A stretch of DNA of 64,000 bases, from assembly GCF_005843885.1 (NCBI RefSeq), contig NZ_CP040443.1, forward strand, positions 124,001 through 188,000, given 5' to 3'. Positions 1-8,133 of the stretch are shown piece after piece (position 1 is the first letter of the stretch; each line of letters starts with the position of its first letter). The translations under genes and the position numbers were made by a program. Below the pieces are notes generated by a model. The model saw only the letters and a list, made by a program, of their open reading frames with translations. It ran no database searches and was not told the origin of the DNA. Source of the stretch: Escherichia sp. E4742. GTDB lineage: Bacteria > Pseudomonadota > Gammaproteobacteria > Enterobacterales > Enterobacteriaceae.

Positions 1-536
1 TGATCATTATTGGCACCGCGTTCTGGATGTTCTGGCGCACCTGGCGAGGTGAACAAAACTGGCTGGAGAATATGCATGAGCACCACCATCATGACCATCA
101 TCACGACCACAACCACGAGCATGATCATCATCACGAACATGGTCAGAGCGACGAGTATCAGGATGCTCATGCGCTGGCCCATGCCAGTGACATTAAACGA
201 CGCTTTGATGGTAGAGAGGTCACCAACTGGCAAATTTTGCTGTTTGGCTTAACCGGCGGGCTTATCCCCTGCCCTGCGGCAATAACAGTGTTGTTGATTT
301 GCATTCAGTTGAAAGCCCTCACATTGGGTGCAACTCTGGTCGTCAGTTTCAGCATCGGCCTGGCAATAACGCTGGTCACCGTAGGCGTTGGCGCAGCAAT
401 CAGTGTTCAGCAGGTTGCAAAACGCTGGAGCGGATTTAACACTCTCGCTAAACGCGCCCCCTATTTTTCCAGTCTGTTAATTGGTTTAGTCGGGTTGTAT
501 ATGGGAGTGCATGGCTTTATGGGTATTATGAGATAA
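1..536 (+). CDS. rcnA: Nickel/cobalt efflux protein RcnA, C-terminal part (cut by window edge)
   Basis: Inner-membrane exporter that pumps excess Ni2+ and Co2+ out of the cytoplasm. The frame is open from base 3 (reading IIIGTAFWMFW) to a TAA ending at 536, so the first third of the protein lies outside the window. Visible are the end of one membrane helix, a cytoplasmic-type loop extremely rich in His (about 65-170, runs of H with D and E), then hydrophobic segments including GLIPCPAAITVLL. The His loop and the following helices are diagnostic of RcnA. The His-loop length varies between strains. The upstream repressor gene rcnR would lie just outside the window. Identification is secure; only the N-terminus is unseen. 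Confidence 0.95.
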   Translation, partial: IIIGTAFWMFWRTWRGEQNWLENMHEHHHHDHHHDHNHEHDHHHEHGQSDEYQDAHALAHASDIKRRFDGREVTNWQILLFGLTGGLIPCPAAITVLLICIQLKALTLGATLVVSFSIGLAITLVTVGVGAAISVQQVAKRWSGFNTLAKRAPYFSSLLIGLVGLYMGVHGFMGIMR

Positions 537-544
537 AACAATCA

Positions 545-573
545 CCTGGGCTTCGTTATCCCTTTAGCCCAGG
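545..573 (+). terminator. Weak hairpin after rcnA
   Basis: An 8-bp stem (CCTGGGCT at 545-552, AGCCCAGG at 566-573) closes a 13-nt loop just downstream of the rcnA stop. No good T-run follows, so it may be an mRNA-stabilising or partial terminator hairpin between rcnA and rcnB. Confidence 0.35.
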
Positions 574-753
574 ATGATTCTTAAATCAGCTTATTCCGCT
601 CACTTCTCGCTCAATGAGGATGCTTTTGCTGCATCCTTTCATTTACACTTTTTACGAAATCATGGGATCACTAACAAAATATCGCTTGTCGGTTATATTG
701 TATGACAGGAAAGATATGCGACTGATTTTACTGATCCCCAACGTGGAGAGTAT

Positions 754-1092
754 ATGACCATAAGAAATAAGTTATTGTTGGGTGCGCTGTTGCTGGCAAC
801 CAGCGTAGCGTGGGCCGCGCCGGCCACTGCGGGTTCGACCAATGCCTCTGGAATTTCAAAGTATGAGTTGAGTAGTTTCATTGCTGACTTCAAGCATTTC
901 AAGCCAGGCGATACCGTTCCAGAGATGTACCGCACCGATGAGTACAACATTAAGCAGTGGCAGTTGCGTAACCTGCCCGCACCTGACGCCGGAACCCACT
1001 GGACCTATATGGGTGGCGCATATGTGTTGATCAACGACACTGACGGTAAAATCATTAAAGCCTACGATGGCGAAATATTTTACCATCGCTAA
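754..1092 (+). CDS. rcnB: Periplasmic nickel/cobalt homeostasis protein RcnB
   Basis: Small periplasmic protein that tunes RcnA-dependent Ni/Co efflux. It has 112 aa, the usual family length. A clear signal peptide (MTIRNKLLLGALLLATSVAWA, cleaved near AWA-AP) is followed by a short soluble domain ending in DGEIFYHR; the DUF/RcnB core includes YRTDEYNIKQWQLRNLP and GGAYVLI. A GGAGAG ribosome site sits before the ATG. It follows rcnA by 217 bp on the same strand, as in other E. coli, so it is either in the same operon or has its own promoter in the AT-rich gap. Confidence 0.95.
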   Translation: MTIRNKLLLGALLLATSVAWAAPATAGSTNASGISKYELSSFIADFKHFKPGDTVPEMYRTDEYNIKQWQLRNLPAPDAGTHWTYMGGAYVLINDTDGKIIKAYDGEIFYHR

Positions 1093-1117
1093 AAAAAGCC
1101 CCCTCATCATGAGGGGG
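1092..1117 (-). terminator. Rho-independent terminator of the yehDCBA operon
   Basis: Perfect stem CCCCCTCAT/ATGAGGGGG (1099-1117) around one base. Read leftward it is followed by seven T residues (the A-run at 1091-1097 on the plus strand), the classic terminator layout for the leftward fimbrial operon. It abuts the rcnB stop codon and may also stop rcnB transcripts less efficiently. Confidence 0.85.
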
Positions 1118-1173
1118 AAATGCAGACACCTTATTATTTTTTATTATTAGCCACTTGCTCGTCTTACTTGTTA

Positions 1174-2208
1174 TTAGTCGTATTTCACGTTGATTAAGGC
1201 GGTAGCCTTCAGTGCGCCAGATTTAACTTTATTTTTATCATAAACATAGTAACTGGCTGTTACCGGAATTGAGACCGTTGTATCTGTAATTTTTGACTTC
1301 GCAGCAATTTCCTTTAAATTTGCGTATCCTTTACTGCTGTCAGTGATATTTAAAAGTGTGACTGGCGAACCATTACTTTCAAGAACAAATCCTACGCCAT
1401 TATCTTCCGCACCTTTCAGTATCGTGTTGCTGCTGGTTAACAAGTCAGAACTTGATAAATACACCTGCATTTTCCGTGATGTTTGATTTTGTTGACCTAA
1501 TAAGTTTTTACAACGCAGAATAATATCCCCTTTTTTACTATTTATTGTTGCTTTGTTACCTGTGACTGGTAATTGTGAAACGGGAATACTCTCTAAAGTA
1601 ATTAATAAATCATCAGGTTTGCAGGTCGTCGTTATCTGATTATATGATAATGCCAGATTAAAGGAATAGACACCTGCATTTTGTGCCAATGCATTTCTGT
1701 AGCTATTCACACATGCATCCCACGACTTTCCTCCTAGCAAACACAGTAAAAATTGTACTGCAGCACTTCCACGCGTTGTTGATGAAGCACTGGATAATGT
1801 CGCGACACCATTAATCATCACTGCTCCGCCGCCCCCCGCAGAAACATTCACTTTCGCGTTACTGGCCGCTGACGTCACCGTTACTGAATAACCACTGGTG
1901 AAACTGGTCTGGTTATTGGATAATGTGATGCTGTTTTTATTAGTCCATTCAAAATGTAAATTTAATTTAATAGTATCGTTATAAAGCCCAACAATAATAT
2001 CTGAAGGACTCATGGGGGTAATGGTATTCGTACTCACACATGACGAATCATTAAAATTATGTTCATATGTCGCTGTTTGCATTTGAGTAAGTGCAAAATC
2101 CCCCTGAACAACCAGATTATGCTGCGCTGACAACTCTCCATAACATGCCGCATAGCTCGCAGGTATAACCATCATCATGAATATAAATAACACTATGTTA
2201 ATTTTCAT
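1174..2208 (-). CDS. yehA: Fimbrial tip adhesin-like protein YehA
   Basis: Last gene of the leftward Yeh chaperone-usher operon and its putative adhesin. It has 344 aa, the expected length. A signal peptide (MKINIVLFIFMMMVIPASYA, cut before AC) is followed by an N-terminal domain rich in Asn/Ser/Thr beta strands and a C-terminal pilin-like part. The C-terminal half contains paired Cys and ends ...ALINVKYD, an alternating pattern typical of a donor-strand-accepting subunit. The start lies 15 nt downstream of the yehB stop. It is twice the length of the pilin YehD, as expected for a two-domain adhesin. The receptor is unknown. The fimbriae are cryptic in laboratory K-12 according to published work on E. 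coli fimbrial operons. Confidence 0.9.
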   Translation of the reverse strand: MKINIVLFIFMMMVIPASYAACYGELSAQHNLVVQGDFALTQMQTATYEHNFNDSSCVSTNTITPMSPSDIIVGLYNDTIKLNLHFEWTNKNSITLSNNQTSFTSGYSVTVTSAASNAKVNVSAGGGGAVMINGVATLSSASSTTRGSAAVQFLLCLLGGKSWDACVNSYRNALAQNAGVYSFNLALSYNQITTTCKPDDLLITLESIPVSQLPVTGNKATINSKKGDIILRCKNLLGQQNQTSRKMQVYLSSSDLLTSSNTILKGAEDNGVGFVLESNGSPVTLLNITDSSKGYANLKEIAAKSKITDTTVSIPVTASYYVYDKNKVKSGALKATALINVKYD

Positions 2209-2223
2209 AAAGCTACCCGATGC

Positions 2224-4704
2224 TTATTGGCAAATATAAGTTCTACTTTCATCAATCTCTTTACCGAAGGTGATTGTGCATGAAAGCCCTTGTTGTTTAT
2301 CAATAGCCACATTTACTGATGGCGGAATTTCATTGGTGCGAATAAATATCTGACTTCCCTGGCCAACAACACCAATATTGTGATCGTGGATATCATTGAC
2401 TTCATAACCAAACGTTAATGGTTGCCCATCCGCTCTTGACGCTTTTATAAACCAGGGCTTGCGCTGATCGGTATCGAAATTGACCAGAACGACCGCGCCG
2501 CGATAAGGGGAGGCAATTTTCCTGTTACCTCGCAATTCTGTTTCGCTATCGCTTTGCGACACATCCAGCATCAGGTGATTTTCCCGATAAGGTGTCATTC
2601 CGTCGTATACCACCACGCCATTATTGTTTGTTGTGCGATATTTTTGCCCATTGACATATGCATCTTTAATTCCTGGCGCATTCATCACAGCAAACGTTTC
2701 GGAAAGACGGTTCGCCAGATTGACGCCACCCGACCAGGCGACAATGCCCCCTGAAACACTGGCTCCAGCCTGTCGATAAGTACTCGACTGACTATAGCTG
2801 CCATTCACTGTTGCCACCGGCGCGTTCCAGGTTAAATTCGCTCCAGCTGTCGTTTCATTTCCCTGATGTTGATGACTCAGGTTGACACCATAATTGAACT
2901 GATCCCGACTCCCTACTGTTCCTGATAATCCCGTATTATTTGAGGCAAAACCCTGATCATCAAACGTCGTTGAGTTAGACATATATATTTGCCGACGAGG
3001 CGTCGTAACGTCATCACCCCAATCAAAGGGAATTGATATAAAAATATTAAAACGTTTCTCTTCATGATGATTCTCGTCATACGCCTGGCTTGCCGCGAGG
3101 GTATAGCTTATCCGCCGCCAGTTATTGGAATAACTCAGTTGATAATCTTTACTACTGCCACTGCGCCCCCAGTAATCACGCCATAAAGTACTTAATGACA
3201 CAGATCCCCAGCCTTCTGGCAATGACTGACTCATATTGGCGGAAAAGCTATTTTTGCGACCAAAATCATTCTGGTAATAATCGGCAATGTCATAGACATC
3301 GTTTTTATCACGACGATAATTATCTTTATTATTTGCCCACACATAATCGTTAAACGTGCGGTAATCACGCGACGAATAACGCCAGGCCGCCAGACCAAAA
3401 CGTGTCGATGTTTGGCTCAAAAATTTGTTATAAGCAATTTGATAACTTTGCCCGTCAAACACATCACCATTGTTTTGCTTACTGTGCGATTTAGTTGCAT
3501 CGACTGAAATTGCGCCAATACGCGTATTCCAACCTGTTCCCAGGGTAAACGCGTAGTAATTATTAGCAACCATCGTGCCGCCATACAGTGTCAATAAGTT
3601 ATTAAAACCATACTGATAACCTGCCTGGACAAAATCACTTTGCTTGCTCGCACCTTCAATATGACTACGGCCCGCTGCAAAATCATATTTTGATACGCCA
3701 GGTTGCAGCATATTAGGTACTGCCGCATAAGGCACCAGATATGTAGTAACTGATCCATCGGCTTCCTTAACACTCACATCAAGATCCGCACCTCCGCCCG
3801 CTAACTGCAAATCAGTAATCGAAAATGGGCCTGGTGGAACCTCTTTCTGATAAACGACAAAACCGTTCTGTTCAATAGTTACCAACGCGTTACTCTGGGC
3901 AATCCCCTGTACCCGTGGAGTAAAATTTTGCTTCGAGTTTGGCAACATCTGCATATCACGAAATAACCGAACCCCGCTGAAGCGAACGGAATCAAATATA
4001 TCGGCTGACGTGTACATATCACCAATACGCAGCGTACCGAGAATTTGAGAAAATCCACGCTCCAGATACAGTGTGTTGCTTTTCCACTCCCCTGGATTAT
4101 TATCCGTTTTGCTAAAACTGGCATCTGAATGCAGCTGCCATCCCAGCAAATTTAGCCCACTGTTAAAACGCACATAGGTACTCTTGCTATTACCCGAGGC
4201 TTTATAGTCACTGTAATACTGACTTACGTAATAAGACGTATAAAACGCATTAATTCCCCGTTCCCAGTTTTCTGGCGGAACATAACCATTTTCCAGTTCT
4301 TCGACCCAGGCTTGCGGGACAGCAAGATCCAAACGAAAAATTCCAATATCCCAGGCGTAGCTTCCACCCTGTACAAGTTGCTCAAATGTTAAGCATTGTT
4401 TGTCGCGTGCAAAATTATCGCTATTTATACCTAACCGCTTTACAATTTCACGCGTCAGGCAAGTTTCATCTGGGTTATCTTTTACGATAATCTCATATTT
4501 TCCACGCCATTGCTTATTGACATAAATATCAATGTCGTACTGGCCGGGTAAAGGCTGATTATCATCAAGACGCAAATTTGTTACCTGCTCACCTTTCATT
4601 CCTCCCATCATAAAATGGGTGTCAAAGGTTTCTTCTGTTGCATGTGCTTCAATGCCGAGCAATAACGCGACTATTGCTGATGCAAACGGGGTCATTCTCA
4701 ACAT
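2224..4704 (-). CDS. yehB: Outer membrane fimbrial usher YehB
   Basis: Usher that secretes and assembles the Yeh pilins across the outer membrane. The start is placed at ATG 4704 (MLRMTPFASAIVALLL), with AGGAG seven bases upstream. The frame stays open to a TTG at 4719, but that codon overlaps the ribosome site. This gives 826 aa, the usual length. Features are a signal peptide, an N-terminal PapC_N-type domain (about 25-170, with paired Cys in DETCLTREI and DKQCLTF), a large beta-barrel with plug (about 190-650), and C-terminal periplasmic domains (about 670-826) with GRGAVVLV-like PYRGAVVLVNF and a terminal Cys pair (SCTITF...TYICQ). Fifteen bases separate it from yehC. Confidence 0.94.
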   Translation of the reverse strand: MLRMTPFASAIVALLLGIEAHATEETFDTHFMMGGMKGEQVTNLRLDDNQPLPGQYDIDIYVNKQWRGKYEIIVKDNPDETCLTREIVKRLGINSDNFARDKQCLTFEQLVQGGSYAWDIGIFRLDLAVPQAWVEELENGYVPPENWERGINAFYTSYYVSQYYSDYKASGNSKSTYVRFNSGLNLLGWQLHSDASFSKTDNNPGEWKSNTLYLERGFSQILGTLRIGDMYTSADIFDSVRFSGVRLFRDMQMLPNSKQNFTPRVQGIAQSNALVTIEQNGFVVYQKEVPPGPFSITDLQLAGGGADLDVSVKEADGSVTTYLVPYAAVPNMLQPGVSKYDFAAGRSHIEGASKQSDFVQAGYQYGFNNLLTLYGGTMVANNYYAFTLGTGWNTRIGAISVDATKSHSKQNNGDVFDGQSYQIAYNKFLSQTSTRFGLAAWRYSSRDYRTFNDYVWANNKDNYRRDKNDVYDIADYYQNDFGRKNSFSANMSQSLPEGWGSVSLSTLWRDYWGRSGSSKDYQLSYSNNWRRISYTLAASQAYDENHHEEKRFNIFISIPFDWGDDVTTPRRQIYMSNSTTFDDQGFASNNTGLSGTVGSRDQFNYGVNLSHQHQGNETTAGANLTWNAPVATVNGSYSQSSTYRQAGASVSGGIVAWSGGVNLANRLSETFAVMNAPGIKDAYVNGQKYRTTNNNGVVVYDGMTPYRENHLMLDVSQSDSETELRGNRKIASPYRGAVVLVNFDTDQRKPWFIKASRADGQPLTFGYEVNDIHDHNIGVVGQGSQIFIRTNEIPPSVNVAIDKQQGLSCTITFGKEIDESRTYICQ

Positions 4705-4719
4705 AGGAAGCTCCTGCAA

Positions 4720-5394
4720 TTAAATTTTGTCACTAATATAGTTGCCGTGATCATCGATAATGGTCAGTTGCCAGCCATCCGTATTATTATTTTTGACACT
4801 GACATTCTGACTTTCTAGTGGTGCAATCATGATAGTTTCATAATTCACTTTGACGTTATTAGCCTTAACGTCAGAAATCGTTACCCAATTTGGCGAGTCA
4901 TTTTTTATGACTACGTTATTACCGCTACGACTCACCCGCAATTTTTTAAAGGTCGTTTTATTTACTGGGGCAACACCTGCAGGTCGGTAAAACAACTTGA
5001 TTCTGTTTTGCATGGCAAATTTTAACGCATTCTTTCCTTCATCTTCTGGACTATTCGGTGGAATATCCAGAACGTTTAGATAGAAAACACTCTCCTTATC
5101 AACAGGTAATTTATTAGGCATGATTTTAATTTTTATTTGCTGCCCAGAATTGGCCGCTACTTTCACTACTGGTGGCGTTAACATGAAAGGAACCTGAATC
5201 TTTTCTGGCGGTAGAGACGTGTCACCATCATCAATCCACGTCTGCACCAGCGAAGAGCGGTTTCCCTGATTCATCAGTTGTACCATGACTTCTTTCTGCT
5301 CTGCCGGGTAAATGATACGTGTCCCGAAAATAACCATTCCGGCATGCGCAGGAAATATCATAGAAGAGATGAGTAAAGATAATAATCCTTTCAT
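4720..5394 (-). CDS. yehC: Periplasmic fimbrial chaperone YehC
   Basis: PapD-like chaperone that caps pilin subunits in the periplasm and delivers them to YehB. From ATG 5394 it is 224 aa with a signal peptide (MKGLLSLLISSMIFPAHA), with AGAGG seven bases upstream. An in-frame ATG at 5442 would add 16 residues before the signal and is the form often annotated (about 240 aa); I prefer the inner start. The N-terminal Ig domain shows GTRIIYPAEQKEVMVQLMNQ, PFMLTPPVVKVAANSGQQIKI and FYLNVLDIPP, the G1-strand and subunit-binding signature of the family. It sits between pilin and usher, in the standard operon order. Confidence 0.93.
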   Translation of the reverse strand: MKGLLSLLISSMIFPAHAGMVIFGTRIIYPAEQKEVMVQLMNQGNRSSLVQTWIDDGDTSLPPEKIQVPFMLTPPVVKVAANSGQQIKIKIMPNKLPVDKESVFYLNVLDIPPNSPEDEGKNALKFAMQNRIKLFYRPAGVAPVNKTTFKKLRVSRSGNNVVIKNDSPNWVTISDVKANNVKVNYETIMIAPLESQNVSVKNNNTDGWQLTIIDDHGNYISDKI

Positions 5395-5481
5395 CTTAAT
5401 GCCTCTTATATTTATGCTGACCGCCATGAACATGGCGGCCATTTTAATTTGCTGAAAAAATAAGATAATTATTTTAAATGT

Positions 5482-6024
5482 TTAATCCTGGGCAACACGC
5501 ATAACCAATGAAGAGTTAACAGTACCAGATGCAACACTACTGTCAGTCAACTTCAGATATTTTGCCTTAAATGGTATGGCATATTGTCCATCAGCAGTTT
5601 TATAACTTTCAATATTAAACGGTGTGGAAATATCCAGTACGTCACTGCTATCACCCAAATAGAGATAGTATCCAACTGTGTCATTACTACTGGATATCGC
5701 CTTATCATTACCAAGAATTTTCTCGTTGGTGATCAATGAAAGTTTTACGCCATCAATAGTCTTCGGACAAGTAATTTTTAGCATACTGCTGGTTACACCA
5801 ACCGCATCATCATAAGTTGAATATTTCGCTTTACCATCAAATACAGTGGTTGGTACAGTCGGCATATTAATACTGACTGAATCACCACCAGCGACAAATG
5901 TACAAGGAGACTCAGCAATATTACCTTTAATGGTTAAAGTTGCGGTATCTACTTCAGCAGCGAAAATACCAGCACTCATCAATACAGAAGATAAGACAGC
6001 GGCAGCAATGATTGAATTTTTCAT
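5482..6024 (-). CDS. yehD: Major fimbrial subunit YehD
   Basis: Type 1-like pilin of 180 aa, first gene of the leftward fimbrial operon. The signal peptide MKNSIIAAAVLSSVLMSAGIFA is followed by AEVDTATLTIKGNIAESPCTF, the N-terminal donor-strand extension and first conserved Cys. The second Cys is in LKITCPKT, and the C-terminus SSLVMRVAQD carries the beta-zipper-like pattern. The distance to yehC (87 bp) is larger than between the other genes, as is usual after a highly expressed major pilin. The AT-rich region upstream (6025-6248) is the expected promoter and H-NS target. Confidence 0.93.
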   Translation of the reverse strand: MKNSIIAAAVLSSVLMSAGIFAAEVDTATLTIKGNIAESPCTFVAGGDSVSINMPTVPTTVFDGKAKYSTYDDAVGVTSSMLKITCPKTIDGVKLSLITNEKILGNDKAISSSNDTVGYYLYLGDSSDVLDISTPFNIESYKTADGQYAIPFKAKYLKLTDSSVASGTVNSSLVMRVAQD

Positions 6025-6248
6025 GATGCATTCCTTAATAAGTTTATTTTGTTATGTTAAGAGTCTGTATCTCTTGGAAACAAATTTCTCACACCAAAAA
6101 GGTTGCCGCAATGTAAACATTTTGTTTTGTTGATTTAAAACAAATTAACCAATGCAATATAATTACAACAAATAATTCGCTATAACAAATATTTTTGAAA
6201 CTGATTGATTACCGTAAATCACCGTAAATAACATTTATTAAATAAATA
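6025..6248. promoter_or_regulatory. AT-rich upstream region of the yeh fimbrial operon
   Basis: This spacer separates yehD from the terminator downstream of yehE. It is very AT-rich, with long A and T tracts (for example around 6110-6175 and 6225-6250) and no open frame of note. It must contain the yehD promoter. The composition fits the silencing by H-NS known for many cryptic fimbrial operons. I cannot assign a unique -10/-35 pair. Confidence 0.5.
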
Positions 6249-6249
6249 A

Positions 6250-6287
6250 AAAAGCCAAAATCATTCACGAGAATGATTTTGGCTTTC
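6250..6287. terminator. Strong bidirectional terminator after yehE
   Basis: Long near-perfect inverted repeat: AAAGCCAAAATCATTC, loop ACGA, then GAATGATTTTGGCTTT, with A-rich and T-rich flanks on opposite sides. It lies just downstream of the leftward yehE gene and insulates it from the yehD promoter region. Confidence 0.85.
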
Positions 6288-6315
6288 TAAATATGCTTAA
6301 AACGGTGTTGCCAAA

Positions 6316-6597
6316 TTAATCGTAACGATTTAACACGATTTTGCGTTTGTCATTATTACCCACAGCAACCACTTCTGTCGTAACGCCTTTTGCAGCAGAA
6401 GAAGCGCGATAGTTGGTTTCAACTCGTTGTAACAACCGCCCACAACGTTGCTGAAGATGATTATTAACAACATCCATACTGCATGTAGGAGAACTAATCC
6501 TGCCATTGATGGTTAATGTTGCAGTATCAGAAGAGAACGCGGGTGATGCTAGTCCATAAGCAAGAAAAAAAACTCCTGACAACCAATACTTATTCAT
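6316..6597 (-). CDS. yehE: Small exported protein YehE (pilin-like N-terminus)
   Basis: A 93-aa protein with a signal peptide (MNKYWLSGVFFLAYGLASPAFS) and a short mature domain. The mature start SSDTATLTINGRISSPTCSM closely resembles the start of the pilin YehD (DTATLTIKGNIAESPCTF), and a second Cys follows (QRCGRLL), so it looks like a shortened or degenerate relative of a fimbrial subunit. It lacks the rest of a pilin fold and ends IVLNRYD. It is transcribed leftward on its own between mrp and yehD, with a strong terminator after it. The family (DUF2574, as I recall) has no known function; a link with the Yeh fimbria is an inference from position and sequence. Confidence 0.85.
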   Translation of the reverse strand: MNKYWLSGVFFLAYGLASPAFSSDTATLTINGRISSPTCSMDVVNNHLQQRCGRLLQRVETNYRASSAAKGVTTEVVAVGNNDKRKIVLNRYD

Positions 6598-6787
6598 TGA
6601 ACGTTATCCCTGTAGTAAAGGTTATGCCGGGTAGATTGAGTGCATAACAAACTATAGCTGTACATCCGCTACACAGCCACGAGGGATGATAAAGAGACAG
6701 TGCTTGCACAATCAATCGCCTTTGTACAGTTTCGGACTAAGATCCACTGAATATTCGCAGCATTAAAAAAGGGGTTATTAAGGCTGC
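6598..6787. other. Spacer between yehE and the mrp terminator
   Basis: About 190 bp without a convincing frame. It should hold the yehE promoter and leader. I see no repeat or clear sigma-70 pair beyond AT-rich patches near 6640-6660. Confidence 0.4.
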
Positions 6788-6827
6788 AAAAAAATTCACC
6801 GCATCAATTTAACATTGATGCGGTGAA
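6788..6827 (-). terminator. Rho-independent terminator of mrp
   Basis: Fourteen-bp stem TTCACCGCATCAAT (6795-6808) and ATTGATGCGGTGAA (6814-6827) with a 5-nt loop. Read leftward it is followed by seven T residues (plus-strand A-run 6788-6794). It lies 30 bp beyond the mrp stop. Confidence 0.93.
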
Positions 6828-6856
6828 TAAAGAATAACCAGAAAGGTTATTACGCG

Positions 6857-7966
6857 TTATACGGCGCGAAAGGCAATCTCGCCAGGGATGACTTCGCCCT
6901 GCCAGTAGAGTTGGGCTGCAACACGGTCTGCCAGTTGGCGGTAGATAGCGGTAAATTCGCTCTCCGGTCGGCTAATAACCGTTGGCGTGCCTTTATCAAG
7001 ATCTTCGCGTAAGGAGATGTGTAAAGGCATCTGCCCCAGCAGTTGCGTGTGGTATTTCTCTGCCAGTTTCTCTGCGCCGCCAGTGCCGAAAATCGGCTCA
7101 TGGTGACCACAGTTACTGCAAATATGCACACTCATGTTCTCGACAATACCGAGCACCGGAACTTCGACCTTTTCAAACATCACGATGCCTTTTTTCGCAT
7201 CAATCAGCGCGATATCCTGCGGCGTTGTTACCACTACTGCACCGGTCACCGGAATGTTCTGCGCCAGCGTCAGCTGAATGTCACCAGTTCCTGGCGGCAT
7301 GTCGAGCACCAGATAGTCGAGGTCTGGCCATAAGGTTTCTTGCAACATCTGCATTAGCGCCTTGCTGGCCATTGGACCACGCCATACCATCGCATTGTCG
7401 TCAGTGACCAGATAACCAATTGAATTGGTTGCCAGGCCATGAGACATAATCGGTGCCATATGGGTACCGTCCGGCGAAGTTGGACGCTGATTTTCTGCCC
7501 CCAGCATGGTGGGGATTGACGGGCCGTAGATATCGGCATCCAGAATACCAACTTTCGCCCCTTCCGCCGCCAGCGCCAGCGCCAGGTTTACCGCCGTGGA
7601 GGATTTACCCACGCCGCCTTTGCCGGAACTGACCGCAATGATGTTCTTCACGCCGTTAATACCCGGCTGATTCTTCACGCGTTTCAGAGTGGCAATGTTA
7701 TGCGACAGTTTCCAGTCGATAGCTTTCGCCCCGGTGATACGCAGCAATTCGGCGCTACATTGCTCTTTTAACTCTTCAAACGCACTATGCCAGACAAACG
7801 GCATAACCAGTTCCACATGCAACGTGTCGTCCATCCAGGCAACATGGTGCAACGCTTTTAGCGTAGTGAGGTTATGCTTGAGGGTTGGGTGCTGAAAATT
7901 GGCCAGTGTCCCGGCGACCATTGCGCGCAGGGCTTCTGGTGATTTGGCCTGGGATTGTTCGTTCAT
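6857..7966 (-). CDS. mrp: Mrp/ApbC iron-sulfur cluster carrier P-loop ATPase
   Basis: Cytoplasmic ATPase of the Mrp/NBP35/ApbC family that binds and hands on [4Fe-4S] clusters. It has 369 aa. An N-terminal MIP18 (DUF59)-like domain (about 8-85) is followed by the ParA-like NTPase with a deviant Walker A SGKGGVGKS (114-122, Lys121), Walker B in YLVLDMPPGTGD, and the cluster-binding pair C283-x2-C286 (HICSNCGHH). The gene is divergent from metG, with about 165 bp between, as throughout enterobacteria. All key residues are present. Confidence 0.96.
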   Translation of the reverse strand: MNEQSQAKSPEALRAMVAGTLANFQHPTLKHNLTTLKALHHVAWMDDTLHVELVMPFVWHSAFEELKEQCSAELLRITGAKAIDWKLSHNIATLKRVKNQPGINGVKNIIAVSSGKGGVGKSSTAVNLALALAAEGAKVGILDADIYGPSIPTMLGAENQRPTSPDGTHMAPIMSHGLATNSIGYLVTDDNAMVWRGPMASKALMQMLQETLWPDLDYLVLDMPPGTGDIQLTLAQNIPVTGAVVVTTPQDIALIDAKKGIVMFEKVEVPVLGIVENMSVHICSNCGHHEPIFGTGGAEKLAEKYHTQLLGQMPLHISLREDLDKGTPTVISRPESEFTAIYRQLADRVAAQLYWQGEVIPGEIAFRAV

Positions 7967-8133
7967 CCCGACTCCTTATTTATAAAGATAACTTATCGCT
8001 ATTAGTTTACCTGAAGTTAACAGCTAAGTACTTACCTAATAATGCATCATAAGATGCTTGCACAGGACTTACGTAACCATGCCCCATTTGGTACTATCTA
8101 AGCCCTTTTCACTACAAAGAAGTAATGCCTACT

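Noticed and set aside
10..252. 80-codon frame with Met/Ile/Thr runs
   Set aside because: Alternative frame of the His-rich loop of rcnA (CAT/CAC repeats read out of frame).
6598..6787. Possible insertion-sequence remnant between yehE and mrp
   Set aside because: No terminal inverted repeats, target duplication or transposase fragment could be found.
7043..7407. Overlapping plus-strand frames opposite mrp
   Set aside because: Antisense shadows of mrp; no conserved protein features.
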